NCBI GenBank assembly: GCA_950295325.1
Contig: OX485803.1
Location: 10,542,001-10,606,000 of the forward strand
DNA: 64,000 bases
Source: Polytrichum commune
Taxonomy: Eukaryota > Streptophyta > Polytrichopsida > Polytrichales > Polytrichaceae
Direction of reading: 5' to 3'
The notes under the pieces are model-generated. The model made no database searches. It had not been told where the DNA came from and was given only the letters and a program-made list of their open reading frames with translations. A program made the translations under genes and the position numbers. Within the stretch, counting starts at the first letter, position 1. Each line of letters begins with the position of its first letter. Shown here piece after piece: positions 23,182 through 34,889 of the stretch.

Positions 23182-23619
23182 TAAGTGTTACAAATTGTAT
23201 ACGATACCCCCCATAAGTGTTAAAGTGTTAACACCACATAAAGTGTTACAAGGTGGACTGTAGTGGTCCGTTTGCCGCTCCATGAGTGGAGATGCTCTAA
23301 ATTAAGCTCCTCATCAAAGGGAGAACAAAGACAAAAGTGCCAACAAAGTGTTCGGTCGGATAGGAAGACCCACAAAGGTCAGCAATTGTCGAAGTTTGAC
23401 TATCCCAAGTTGGATCTGGTTTCTTGGGGTTGATCATAGCTTAGAGCTGCTGTGCGAAGAGAGACTCCAGGCATCTCATCGACTGTGACTAGAATTTGGA
23501 TTTGCAGTTGCCGAGTCGGAGAGCTCCTTGGACTCAGGTTTTGTGTCTGTGTGGCGCTTCGTTTCTCACAGTGGCTTTATCACAATTCTTAAAGTTCAAT
23601 TTTCTCGAATAGGTGGACC
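23182..23619. other. GST upstream region, distal part
   Basis: About 440 bases before the duplicated promoter block. No coding frame. It includes a near-direct repeat of (c/a)ataagtgtta(c/a)a around 23180-23240. Confidence 0.4.
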
Positions 23620-24330
23620 TTCTGCAATTGCAATTGGTTTCTCGGTTTCTGTCGTTTGAATTGGTTGTGTTCCATCACTAGTGTTTTTGATCACCTTCAT
23701 TGTGTGATTTTACTTTTTGATTCGCTGCTTCGTGTCGTGTGTATTCTTCACCTCCCTAAAGATCAACAACGGCTGCACGAATCAAGCGTTTGAATTTGCA
23801 GACCTTTAAAGACTTGTATTGAAGTGTTGAACTCAATCTCTCATGTGGACAAGGCCATCGACATAGCCATGGCCATGAACCCTCTATTTTGTCTTGGAAG
23901 TCAAGGTGCAGATTTGTTAGTCGAGGAAACTACTAGGTATCCTAAGTTAGCCCGTTCGCTTAGCTGACGATCAAGCCAAGTTAAAAGCCTCGGTTGTCAC
24001 AGCGGCTTTCAAAGAGTTGTGTTGAAAGTTGATGGAGTGCAGGGTTGTTCATAGCGGTTGATTTGGACTATTGCTAGAATCATCGCATGTGGTTTCTCTG
24101 TAATCTGTCCTTGAGATGGCTGTGACCCATCAATAGTGTTCCGATCACCTGGGTTGTGTCTTTACTCTGCATAATCTAGTTCAAGTGGTGTAATTCCTCA
24201 CCTTCCTACAGAATACGAACGGCTGCAGAAATCGAGCGTCTGAAATTCAGTCTTCGGATTAGAATTGAAGTATTGATGAGCTCAAATTTAAGACAAGGCC
24301 GCCAGCGATGGCCATGACCATAGATCGCAC
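23620..24330 (+). repeat. Diverged tandem duplication upstream of the GST
   Basis: Two direct copies about 450 bp apart. Shared landmarks are tggttctc(g/t)gt..tctgt, ccatca(c/a)tagtgtt..gatcacc, a(c/g)aacggctgca(c/g)(a/g)aatc(a/g)agcgt, gaattgaagt-like sequence and gacaaggcc..atggcc. The block ends about 100 bases before the GST start codon, so it probably covers the promoter or leader and may be what is left of a duplicated first exon region. Confidence 0.65.
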
Positions 24331-24430
24331 TTCTTCATTAGCCCATTTGTCCAACTAATACTCAAGTCATGTAATTAAAACTCTGTACTGGATGTTACAG
24401 GCGAGGTGAACCAAAGAACCGGGAGCACCC

Positions 24431-27052
24431 ATGGTGATGAAGTTCTATGGCACGCCCACTGCAAATAACCAGCGGCCAATCATCCCGCTCTTCGAGGCAG
24501 GGGTAAGCTTGCATACTACCGTAGGATTATGCGTGGTTCAACACTTCGAGTGCCGAAGGGTGATTTCCACGTAGGATTTAAGTAATCTTGACCAATATGT
24601 ATACGACATGTGTCACCATTCATCTAAGATTTAATTAATTTGTGTCAAACCAGATAGCACACTGCGGTACTTCTGTGATTACTTGAAATCTATTCCCTCG
24701 CCCTCTTACTAGACAAGATTTTGATGATGTTCATGACCTTACAGACGGCTAAACAAACTTTGCAATATATATCTTGAAATAATAACTTGGCCATTTATAG
24801 CATGGACTGTATTGTACTTCTCCTCCGACTGTATGTATCCTGCTGGATTAGCACCGAGAGTGTTGATGACTTTGAGTTGTGATGGTGGTGGAAGGATGTG
24901 TACTATTCAGACACTGCGTTTGTTTCTTATCATGTCAATTACAGTTTGAACATTTTGTGATGCATTGGTTTCTAGTGCATTACATTAAACTGGAAATTGG
25001 ATGTAAACACCAACTGGTGACTATGACGTACATGTCAAATGATTTTGGAGCTCTTCTGACATGCCTGTACCGTGATCCATTTTTAAGGTGGACATAAAGA
25101 AGGTGGAGTTCGTGAAGATTAACTTGATGAAGGGCGAACACAAGCAGCCTGAATTTCTGGCTAAGAATGTAAGTCTATGTTGTGTGGTTTGTTTGGCCCC
25201 TCCTCACTTGGAACTTGTAGAGATGTTTATACTGGTTATGTTGCAACTTATTAGTGCTCACAAATAAAAACCGCTTCACCATGAAAACAATTTAGGTGAG
25301 CTGATCTTGTTTGTTACAATTGCAGCCGTTTGGAAAAACGCCATGCTTCCAAGATGGTGACCTCATCCTCTTCGGTAAGATCATTAAAAGTCCTCAACTT
25401 CAGGTTTCAGGTTTCACGTCCCAGAATCTGATTTGAGATGCAGATGCTATAAAAGGTCAAAGTAAAAAATTCTTTCTTTAGGTGATCACATAGGCTTTCC
25501 CAATTGTGTTAACTACTAAACTTAGAAGGTCTTTAAATACATATCTTGTGGACATAGTCCAATCTCATTGTGATACGTATCTTTTTGGTGTCCGTTCTTA
25601 AGCTACAAGCCGTGCCATAAGTTACATATCTAAAACCAACAAATAACATAAAACTAAGACTACGTACGTTTGAAGCCCCCCAAATGTACGCATGTGATAC
25701 ATAGTCTTAGTTTTAGGTTTAGTGTTGGTTATGGGTAAATTTACCTTATATCACTCAAATATAGGTGATCAAGAGGAGTGTGACCACATACCAAAGGTAT
25801 GTTAGGATTGTATTCCAAGATGCAAGCAAAGTACTAAAGACCACATGAATTTGTTCCACCTCAATAAGGACCAATGTGGGTGTTAATTGGTTTATGTTCC
25901 ATGTTCTCCAACTTCTATCGATCACACAATGAAATTTGTGTTGCATTAGCAAACCTAAAATGAAGCATTAGCAAAATATTAAATTGAGAATCGCACCTCC
26001 CCTGTTTAGTTATGGTTAAATTGGAAGTTCATGTTTGTTGATTCCTTACCTGAAGTCATAGATCCTCCTAATTGTGTTCACTATTGAGTGTGGAGTAGTT
26101 CATAAAATATGCAGACATAGTGGACAATCTATTTTAAACATGTGCCTTTATGGTGTTTGTTCTTCGATCCTCACCTAACCACACACTAATCAGATTAAGA
26201 AAAGCAACTCAATGACACACACATACCTTAAAACTAAACTAAGATAGATGTGGCTCCAACAACAAATACTAAAAAGACATGTGTTCAAACAAGGTTTGAC
26301 TACATGCCCAAAATATGATCACCGTTCTAGACTCAATAGTCAACATAATTGGGGGGACCTACATGACCACTTTGATCAACACGAGAATCTTCACTTTGAT
26401 AATGAAGAAGATATCCATATGAGCTCTAAAATTACAAGAGAAGAAGCATTTGGCTCGGTTTCGATTTGCTAACCATCTTGTAGTCATTGCCTGCTCCATA
26501 TCCTAGGAGAACTGGCCTTATTTGGAAAGTAATCATTTATGTAAGACCCATTGACCTTATTGCTGTGACGATCTGGACCTTTGTTGGATTTCAGAGTCTC
26601 GGGCCATTGCAAGGTACCTAGCCGAGAAATACCAGCACCAGGGAGTGCCACTGCTGGGCAAGACCCTGCACGAAAAGGCTCTCATCGACCAGTGGTGTGA
26701 AGTGGAGGGCCAGAACTTCAACAGAGAGGTTGGAACAATGTTCGGGGAAATATTCCTCGCCACCAGAGTGCAGAATCGACCGGTCAATGAAGCGCTCGTG
26801 GCTGCCTGCCTCGCAAAGACTGGGGAGATCTTCGACATCTACGAGAAGCAGTTATCCAAGAACAAATTCATTGCCGGTGATTCATACAGCCTCGCAGATT
26901 TGTTCCACATTCCATTGCTCAACAGATTGATGGAAACGAAGAGGGATATCTTCACAGGCCGCCCACACGTTTTGGCGTGGGCCGAAAATCTGATAGCGCG
27001 TCCTGCGTACCAGAAGACACTGGAAGCAGTTACGTTGTTGAGCAGCGAATGA
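24431..27052 (+). CDS. Glutathione S-transferase, phi class, atypical active site
   Basis: Cytosolic enzyme family that conjugates glutathione to electrophiles or acts as a ligand carrier. Exons 24431-24502, 25088-25168, 25326-25374 and 26595-27052 give 660 nt and 219 residues, a normal length for phi GSTs, with phases 0,0,1 and GT-AG introns. The N-terminal thioredoxin fold begins MVMKFYGTPTANNQRP. PFGKTP keeps the cis-proline, and ESRAIARYLAEKY holds the glutathione-binding Glu-Ser. The helical C domain has the N-capping motif in FIAGDSYSLADL, then RPHVLAWAENLIARPAY. Phi GSTs normally have the catalytic serine two residues after the first proline of the G-x-P-x-S motif. Here that position (residue 11) is alanine, so thiol activation may be weak or use Thr10. 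The start is the ATG at 24431; a second in-frame ATG follows at 24437. Confidence 0.9.
25490..26250. repeat. Repeated, partly palindromic block in GST intron 3
   Basis: Intron 3 is about 1.2 kb, far longer than the others. It contains an inverted repeat (ataaaactaagactacgtac at about 25648 against atacatagtcttagttttag at about 25698) and two diverged copies of a segment with aattgtgtt(a/c)actactaa / ggacatagt..caatct / tggtgt(c/t)(c/t)gttctt near 25500-25600 and 26075-26170. This suggests old MITE-type insertions. No coding frame. Confidence 0.6.
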
Positions 27053-27485
27053 ATGAATGAAGGAAGGAATTCAGGGGGAATAAGCTTACCAAAAATTAGG
27101 TCATGATCGGATGTCTAGGTGCTTGAACATCATACATAACTATACTAGTAAGTAGCATATGTTAAAACTGCCCCACACACATCCGAAAGGAGAGTTAAAT
27201 AATTGGATGGGACCATGGTGCCATGTGAAAATTGGGGGCATTCGAACCGTGCTTTTGTTCTAGACCAGACAAGCCAGTTTGTCTCGATCCTACGCAAGTC
27301 TTGTATTATGTATTGTGTACGACTTCTCTGTGGTGAATTTGCTTGTTTTACAAAGAGTTTGGTTACTAATGAAATTTACCATCATGTTATTCAATTGTAT
27401 GAATGATGTGAGATGATGTATCACTAAACACTACATTAGGTAATTTGAGACTTTTTGGGCATTTTGAGACATTTACATACTCTTT
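27053..27485. other. GST 3' region, nothing further recognised
   Basis: The 3' untranslated region of the GST and following spacer. aat(g/a)aa-like poly(A) signals occur near 27055 and 27370. No other feature seen. Confidence 0.45.
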
Positions 27486-28160
27486 GGTAAGATGAATTCA
27501 CAAGAGTGTAAATTCAATTTCATGATTTTGTAAACCAATTTAGCATTAGGTTCTACCAATTACATTGGAATCATGAACCATGTTCATTTTATAAACAACC
27601 AATTTAACTTGAACTTTCAACCGATTTCACTACATGTTGTGAATAATATCATGAATTGTATTACTGTATTTCACAAAGAACGGTACATGATGTGTATGAT
27701 TCTCCTCATGGCTCCCCACGATTAGCTCTACCAAGAATTTGATCGACCTCTCTTATCCAACCTTGGACCATGTTTGTAGTGGTTGTTTGTATGTCATCAT
27801 TTAATGTGACCTAATACTCCTATGGTAAGATGAATTCAAAGAAGCGCAAACTCAATCTCATGATCTTACAAACCAATTTAGCAATAGGTTCTGCCAATTT
27901 CATTGGAATCATGAACCAAGTTCATTATATAGACAACCAATATAACTTGAATTTTCCACCAATTTCACTACATGTTGTGAACAAATTTCATGATTTGGTA
28001 CCCATGATATTCACAACTTCACAAAAACAATTCCACAAAATCAATGAACTACATAACTTTATTTCACAAAGAACAATTAATGATGTATAAGATTCTCCTA
28101 GTCGCTCCCCATGACCAGCTCTACCAAATTTCAATTGACCTCTCTTATCCAACCTAGGAC
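27486..28160 (+). repeat. Tandem duplication, 338-bp period
   Basis: ggtaagatgaattca opens copies at 27486 and 27824. Both continue with aaaccaatttagca(t/a)taggttct, ttcactacatgttgtgaa and finally ctcttatccaacct(t/a)ggaccatgt. The open frame at 27830-28090 is the second copy and has no protein motif; the first copy is not open in the same way, which argues against coding. Confidence 0.85.
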
Positions 28161-28199
28161 CATGTCCCCAATGCTTGTTTCCAAATCGATTCTAGTGTC

Positions 28200-28810
28200 A
28201 AACCTAGTATGAAGACAATGTTTGGAGGCTCTTACCAACAAGCAGATCATGCAACAACCACACACCGCACTCCAAACAGATTTTGCGCTCTATTCATGCA
28301 GTCAACACTCTTCCCACAATCACAATGCCCTCTCAAATCCACAAGATTGCGCATTCCAACTATATTGGGTTTGTGTTGCTTGCTTTGATGTATAATAATC
28401 AAAGACCATAAAAGAACCAGCTTTGAGGTACTATAATGAAAGACCAAAGAAAATCCACGTCAAGGCTAGAGGCTTCTAAGTAAGGAAAAAACAAAGAGGA
28501 ACCAATGAACAATGAGAAAGCAAAGAATGTGAAACAAGAAGGCAAGAAGTTGAGAATACAAAAACCGTAGAGTGTGAAAAGATTCATGAAATTGGTTTGG
28601 AAGATTCATGAAGTTGCTAGAGGTAAAGGTCCATTATTATGAGATTGAGGTGTGGCACATGTCAAGTCCGTTTAGAAGAATCATGAACTAATTTACAAGG
28701 TTCATGAAATTGGTAGATCACTCTGGTAATATTGACTGGAAGGTTCGTGAACTAGCTTGAAACCTTCATGAAAATGAGGTTGCACTTCTGTGAAGTCATC
28801 TTACCAAAGG
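28200..28810 (+). repeat. Uninterrupted paralogue of the 30655-33330 insertion site
   Basis: This stretch is a diverged copy of the DNA that flanks the hAT-like element at 30875-33148. Matching landmarks are tttggaggctct(t/c)accaaca, gtgaaaagattcatgaaattgg, gttgctagaggtaaaggtcc and, past the insertion point, gagattgaggtgtg(g/c)cacatg and ttgcacttctgtgaagtcat. Here ggtccatt occurs once and runs straight into attatgag, so this is the empty state of the insertion site. Confidence 0.85.
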
Positions 28811-28826
28811 ACTAATGTTCGATGAT

Positions 28827-29290
28827 TTAGAGATCATTATGTTGGACATGGCTTTTGATGTGTCTGAATACCCATTCTACATCATTGAGAAATGGACTAT
28901 ATGATGGAAAACTGAAGTAGATGTGTTTAACATCTTCAAAACCTTGTTGTATTTCACAAGATTTGTGGAATGGGACATTGTCCATGAGGATGAACCATGG
29001 TGTGAAAGAATTCTAAGAACTTGTTTGTATTGTAGGCACCACTTGTGACATTGTGTGCAATGACTCCTTTATGATCAACGACCAAAGATAAATTTGACCC
29101 CTTTGAGTTGGACAAATTCATTGGCATTTTTGTCCTCGACGAGCCCTTCCAAATCAATGTGTCAAATGTATAGTTTAACATCATCCACGTATACATCATC
29201 AACCATATTGCCACCGAGGTCTAAAAACTTTTGGCACCACTCTATATGCTTTCTAAGACGTTCTTCATTGTTATAATCATCCGGATCATA
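28827..29290 (-). pseudogene. IS630/Tc1-like (DDE_3) transposase, frameshifted
   Basis: Three minus-strand segments line up in family order. EERLRKHIEWCQKFL lies before the catalytic core. LSLVVDHKGVIAH then NTNKFLEFF covers a block normally found between the first and second catalytic residues. After a frame change near 28990-29000, FILMDNVPFHKS carries the second aspartate (MDN) and PSYSPFLNDVEWVFRHIK the acidic third residue in the N-x-V-E position. The stop is TAA at 28827-28829. The frame also slips near 29130-29170. This is the cut-and-paste transposase of the Tc1/mariner-IS630 superfamily and it is inactive. I did not locate terminal repeats or TA duplications for it. Confidence 0.75.
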
Positions 29291-29940
29291 GCACACCAAC
29301 TTGAGGGTATATCCAACTTGACTTCAGTTGGCTTTTGAAACACAATTGATAGATACATGGCATGGGAATTGAAAAGCTTCATTCATCCAACAATGGAGAG
29401 ATTCTATAGTGATGTTTGGATCTGCATCAAGAATGTCTACTAACCATTGAATGTGCTTAACTTGTAAAATTGGATAGCAAAAACCGCCTCTATGTTTGGG
29501 CATTAATTAACCATTTTTTTCAAAAGCTTTAGCTATGCTCTTAATAGTTTCATAAATATAACCATAACGTTCATTCGTGTTAGCATAAAATAAGTCCTCA
29601 TTAAAAATAGAATGCATGAGTCGTGAGTGAAGTGCATCATCTATGTGATTATATTTACGCGAACAACTAGGCTTATCTATTGAATTGAACCAGTTTAGAA
29701 AAAAAAAACTATAACCTTAACTGAACAAAATATTATTTGTAACTCATAAGCAACACCAATATTAACCCAAATCAACAGAAAGCAACGCAGTGCACATTCT
29801 TTCCAATCACTTCCAATCAAGAAACAAACAAAGAAGAACAATGAATAGCTCACAATCAAATCCTTAACCAACACGGAACATAGCCTTCAATCGAAATATT
29901 ATATCAGGCAATATGAAAGAGAGCAAGTCCAAGTAAGGTA
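29291..29940. other. Intergenic, nothing recognised
   Basis: About 650 bases, AT-rich. The first part may be the eroded N-terminal half of the IS630-like transposase, but no motif can be shown. Confidence 0.4.
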
Positions 29941-30300
29941 GGGGTGGCAATTTCCGTGCGGGTCCTAAAGTCAACCCCTATGTCGGAAGCACCTTTGAAG
30001 GTGCTTTTACCGTTCTCAGCGCTGCCAGCATTTCATTGGCTGCCAGCGGTCGGTTTAATACTGCCAGTGGTCAGTTTTAGAAATCCACCATGTGGATATA
30101 CCACGTACCCTATGTGCGAGTGTTGGTCACTCTACAAGGTTTCCTTTAAAATTTTGTAGGAAATCATAAACATGCCGGAAATTTTTTATTTTTTCATAGT
30201 TGCTCTTGCACCAGCTTTGCGGAGCGCTCAAGATTTATAAAAAAATAGTTTCAGCATCCCAACTAGGCACATCTAAAATTTGGACGGAAATAGCCACCCC
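29941..30300. mobile_element. MITE, 360 bp, TA flanks
   Basis: The left end GGGGTGGCAATTTCCG and the right end, read inward as GGGGTGGCTATTTCCG, match in 15 of 16 positions. TA lies directly outside both ends (ggta/tacc). The interior has short hairpins such as gaagcacctttgaaggtgctt and no coding sequence. Possible superfamilies are Tc1/mariner (Stowaway-like) by target, but the end sequence is not one I know. Confidence 0.8.
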
Positions 30301-30866
30301 TACCTTAGTACGCGTATGCTTCAAAGAGATGCAATGACAAGGGTAGTAACATTTACAACAATAACATAAACATAACCTGTAAAGAAAGCATTAGAATTTG
30401 TGAAGAAATATAGTATATATAAAAGCTAACTATGTTTATGATATAGCAGTATGAGAAATTGTGAAGTAAAAGAATGCCGAGAAATTGTTACAATGCCATA
30501 CAATGTGTAGCAATAAGGAAGAAAAAAAATTGTCAATTTTGTTGGGTCGCGCAAAAAAGGCCTTGAGGTAGGAAACCATTACAAAATCTCATGAGAGGAA
30601 CTTGAGCATGATTGAGAACTAGATCAACACATTAGAGAAACTAGAGAGATGTATGTGGGCACACAAAGTCGCTTCCAAATTTATTCTACTGTCAGACCTA
30701 GTACAAAGATAATATTTGGAGGCTCTCACCAACAATTAGATGCTAGAAAACGAGAAGGCAAAAGAAAGCAAAATGAGGAGATGAGAAGTTGAGAATACAA
30801 AAACCATAGAATGTGAAAAGATTCATGAAATTGGCTTGGAAGATTCATGAAGTTGCTAGAGGTAAA
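30301..30866. other. Spacer, then left flank of the hAT-like insertion
   Basis: The first 350 bases show nothing recognisable. From about 30655 the sequence becomes the paralogue of 28200-28630 described under the empty site. Confidence 0.5.
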
Positions 30867-30874
30867 GGTCCATT

Positions 30875-33148
30875 CCCGGGTAGTTCACTTAGTGCATTTT
30901 TAAAATGATATGCGGCATAATATAGGGAGGATTAAATTTGTTTGACATAAAAATTATAAAGGAATTCCAAATAATGAAGGGTCCATGAAAAGTAGACAAT
31001 CCCATTACAAGTAATGTAGATAGGTTTAAAATGTGGGCCATTTCTTTTTGTGAAAATAATATAAGGGCTAAAAATAAGGATCCTAGGATGTGTGTTTAGT
31101 AGGATCATTTTTTAACGCATGCCTCATGAGGGATGGATGAAGAATGGCTCATCGTTTGCCCAAAATGGATGAAAATTGTAGTGCCCATTACTAGTCGTCT
31201 TCTTGCACTGTCCTTTGTAAAATACACTTAGGGTTTTGTTTCTTCCCTGAGTCCGTTGTGTTTTGGGCAATGTTGAAGCTCCTCCTCATTGAAGATTATG
31301 ATAACAAAGTCCAACAAGTATGTCTTGTTATAGTTGGTTAGGATCTCCTTTGTAGAGTCTCCTTTGTAACTGCTTTAGGATTAGGGGCGGCCGTGAAGTT
31401 CCGTAGAGAGTTTTGATTTTCTTGGCTGAAGGTCTTACAATTGTTTTGGAGGCGGTTTAGGGTTTAGACTTTCCGTGTGTGGCTTGTGATTGATTGTTCC
31501 GCTTGTGCTAGGGCGGTTATGTTGGTGTTTACGGATGGCAACTCAAGTGAAGATGTGGACTATGAAGGGCAAGTCTATTGTGCTGCAACATTACAACAAG
31601 TTTAAGGTTTTTGAGAGGAAATGTACGCCTCGCTTAGGGAAACGTATGCCTCGCTCATAATACTTTGTCCGTCATGGTGATGGTTCGGTTGACAATATGG
31701 GAGTCTAGGTAACCCTTACTCTTAGATCTTGATGTTTGTAATTTTTTGTCATGAATCGTTTCTTTCTTTGGTGCATGATTGGACACTAAGGTATGGGACA
31801 TGCTTACATAAGCTTGTTTTATTTTGCATACGCCAAACCCACTTGCACACACTTGTAGGGAATCACAAGACTTCTACATAGCTGCAATGGTTGCAGTTTT
31901 TTTTGTGTTTGGGTCAAACTTTTACGGAGCGGGTGTTGTGTTTGTGAATACACACTCACTCTTGTTGTGTTTTCACCCTAAACCTTTTTTTTTATTCGTG
32001 AAGGTTATGTTCTATGGGCTGTAAAACTGTAGATTTTACACGGGTAGATCACTTAGTGCATTTTTAAAACGACGTGCGGCATAATATAGAGAGGATCAAA
32101 ATCATTTGAAATAAAAATTATAAAGGAATTCCAAATAATGAAGGGGGCATTAAATGTAGACAATCCCATTATAAGTAAGTTAGATGAACATAAAACGTGG
32201 GCCATTATTTTTTTGTAAAATGAATATAAGGGCTGAAGATAAGGATCCTAGAAGGATCCTATGTGTTTTCATCATAACAATGTTTGCAATGGTATTACTT
32301 TGCTATGGTCTCCTATGTGTTTTCTTCATAACTCTGTTTGCAATGGTATTATTGCTTGCACCCTTCTTTGTTTCCATGCTTTCCCTCAACACTCGTCAAT
32401 TGCGTTAGGAAGTAGATTAGCTTTTATTACTTAAAAGGAATATAGAGTACAAAAAATTGCAGTGACTTGGACAATATAAGTAATGGAAGGGTGCAAACAA
32501 ATGGGACATTTTTGAAATTTAAGTAATTATAGGGAGGCTTTAATTCAACCCTTGAAGGTAAATAGCCCCAAAACAAAAACCCCCAGCCGCACGTGGTGCA
32601 CAAAAATGCCTTAGAGTGATCTACCCGTGAGATTTTAAAGCAAATTTTAAATTGCATTATGCTTAAGTATCATTGTGTACTTCATCACTTGCAATTGTAT
32701 GATATCATTCAGGTTATGGTCTTGGAATCATATGCATCATGTTATCATACTTGTACTTCTGTGATGTTGATAACGATACATATATTTTGCACAAGTCAAG
32801 ATTTGTTTTGGTAAGCACAAGTCTTTCACCTGTATGATAAGCTTTTGCACTGAGTTATTGTAATGATATGTATGCTTTACGCCTTTTTGTTGCCATGTTT
32901 TTTCCCACCACTTTTGCAATGCATACACTTTTAAAATTAAAATTAATTAATTAAAAAGGAATAGACTACAAAAATTTGCAATGCCATGGGCAGTATAAGT
33001 AATGGTAGGGTGCAAACAAATAGGCCATTTTAGAGAATTAAGTAATTATAGGAAGCTTTTAATTCGTGCCTTGGAGGTAAACAACCCTTAACCAAATACC
33101 CCTCCACCACACATGGTACACAAAATCCTACAAAGTGACATACCCGAG
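30875..33148 (+). mobile_element. hAT-like element, 2.27 kb, 8-bp target duplication GGTCCATT
   Basis: The left end CCCGGGTAGTTCACTTAGTG and the right end, read inward as CTCGGGTATGTCACTTTGTA, are related inverted ends. GGTCCATT is present on both sides (30867-30874 and 33149-33156), the 8-bp duplication typical of hAT elements. The empty paralogue near 28637 has it once. The element contains a nested insertion of a close relative at 32039-32629. I found no transposase frame in the remaining interior. Confidence 0.88.
32039..32629 (+). mobile_element. Nested hAT-like element, 591 bp, 8-bp duplication AGATTTTA
   Basis: The left end CACGGGTAGATCACTTAGTG and the right end, read inward as CACGGGTAGATCACTCTAAG, are flanked by AGATTTTA on both sides (32031-32038 and 32630-32637). 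The first 200 and last 200 bases are close copies of the ends of the host element at 30875-33148, so a member of the family inserted into another member. The ends of the inner copy are better preserved, in line with its later arrival. The centre has a repeated phrase tcctatgtgttttc(a/t)tcataac and no gene. Confidence 0.92.
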
Positions 33149-33330
33149 GGTCCATTATCATGAAATTGAGGTGTGCCACATGTCAAATCAGTTTAAGAGA
33201 ATCATGAACTAATATACAAGGTTTATGAAATTGGTAGAACATTGCGGTAGCATGGTTTGGAAGGTTCATGAACTAGCTTGGAACCATCATGAAATTGAGT
33301 TTGCACTTCTGTGAAGTCATCTCACTGAAT

Positions 33331-34889
33331 GAACATATAAGAACATAGAAAATATCAAATAAATATTAGGGAATGGTGTGTGAAACTCAAACATGCCAAC
33401 ACTTAAGAGTTGTGATCTACATCAATTCATGTACAAATGAAGACACAACTCAATTAAGAACTCAAATTAAGATGGTTTTGGTAAGGCAACCCAAACATGA
33501 GACAACATTGGAGGAAAATAGAGACATTCATATTACAAGAAACAAAAAAATGCAAGGTTTGGTCAGAGAAATTAAGTAGCTAACGAATGCTAGACAACCA
33601 TTATTAAAGAGTGTGACATAAACTAAGCCTACTTGTGTACAAGGTCTATGTTAACGGTGGCCTTTCTAGCTTTGGCCGCCACTTCTTTTTCTTTTGCCCC
33701 CACTTCTTTTGCTCACATGGCCATGGCCTCTACATTCCGAAAAATCTTTGTTCCGCGGCTGTACCCAAGGTCAGGAAGCGGGCCCACTATGGGACATTTA
33801 GGAGACCAATGGGAGGCCAAATCATAGGAGGATGAGTTTAAATGGGATGTCATTTGGGAAGAAAATTGCCTTGCACTTCTACGTAGGGCGTAAAAACACT
33901 CCGATTCAATGGATAAGGCGCCCTCAGGACGGGTTGGTACTAGATTGGACACAACCTACAAACTGACGGAACAAGAGGGGTTACTTTGAGGAGGAAGACT
34001 AAAACCTATGATAGACAAAAGGAATGGAGGAACGAAAGAAGGGAAATGCAACTTGGCATAGGCTATAGTGTACCTTGAGATGTGTGATGGTTGGCGCCTT
34101 TGAGTGGTGACAGGGATGGTGAGGGGCAGACAATTTGTTTGGATGGGGGTTGCCCACAATGCCGACATCCAAGGGCTCCTTGGAGTAATTGTTTGTGGAT
34201 GTTGCATCATAGGTTGTGTCATAGATGAGGCGTGAGCCCAAAAAGTTGTACTCACATGTTAATTAATCCTAAAATAAAGTATCTTGGAAGTAAGAAGCAA
34301 GTAAAGGAGGTGAGAATCACCCAAGCAATAAGAGAAAAGCCAAAAGCTAAATAAAGCTACAATAAGATAGGCTAAGTGGGAAGGCGGAGTCAAAAAGCAA
34401 TGGAAGGACAAGAGGAGAGGTCAAGTCGTTTTTTTTCTCCAGGCGGCCTCAAGATGCCGGGCAGCGCGACAAAAAAGGCGGAGCTTGGAGGGGTCTCGGG
34501 AGGTAGGGGAAAGAGAAGCTCATTAGAGGGAGAGAGAGGAAGCACTAGGTGTGGAATGAGGAAGCCATGCCGCTGCTTAGAATTTTTTTTCCGTTTTTCA
34601 GTACTTCCGAGCACCCCCACTTCAAGACCTTGTATGCACGAATTGAAGATGGTGATTCTTAGGTAGAGGGAATAGAGGGTAGATGGGTGGCATCTAGAAA
34701 AACAATTTGAAGGTAGGAGAATGGTGAGAACTAGCGGCAGGCGGAGTCCAGGTTAGGCCGAGCACTCAGTGCGGCACGAAACAAGCGGCAGAAGAGGTTT
34801 TCCTTCGGGGACGGGACCCTAGGTGGTGGAGGCCAGAGGCAACAAATACTGGTTCTTGGATCGGAGCATTTGCACTTGCGAATCCTAGC
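33331..34889. other. Intergenic, nothing recognised
   Basis: About 1.5 kb. Open frames on both strands (for example 33633-33827 and 34390-34620) are low in complexity and unsupported. A purine-rich stretch near 34430-34560 gives the appearance of frames. I would not annotate a gene here. Confidence 0.45.

Noticed and set aside
33633-33835. Signal-peptide-like small frames
   Set aside because: The hydrophobic starts lie in two overlapping frames with no other support or homology.
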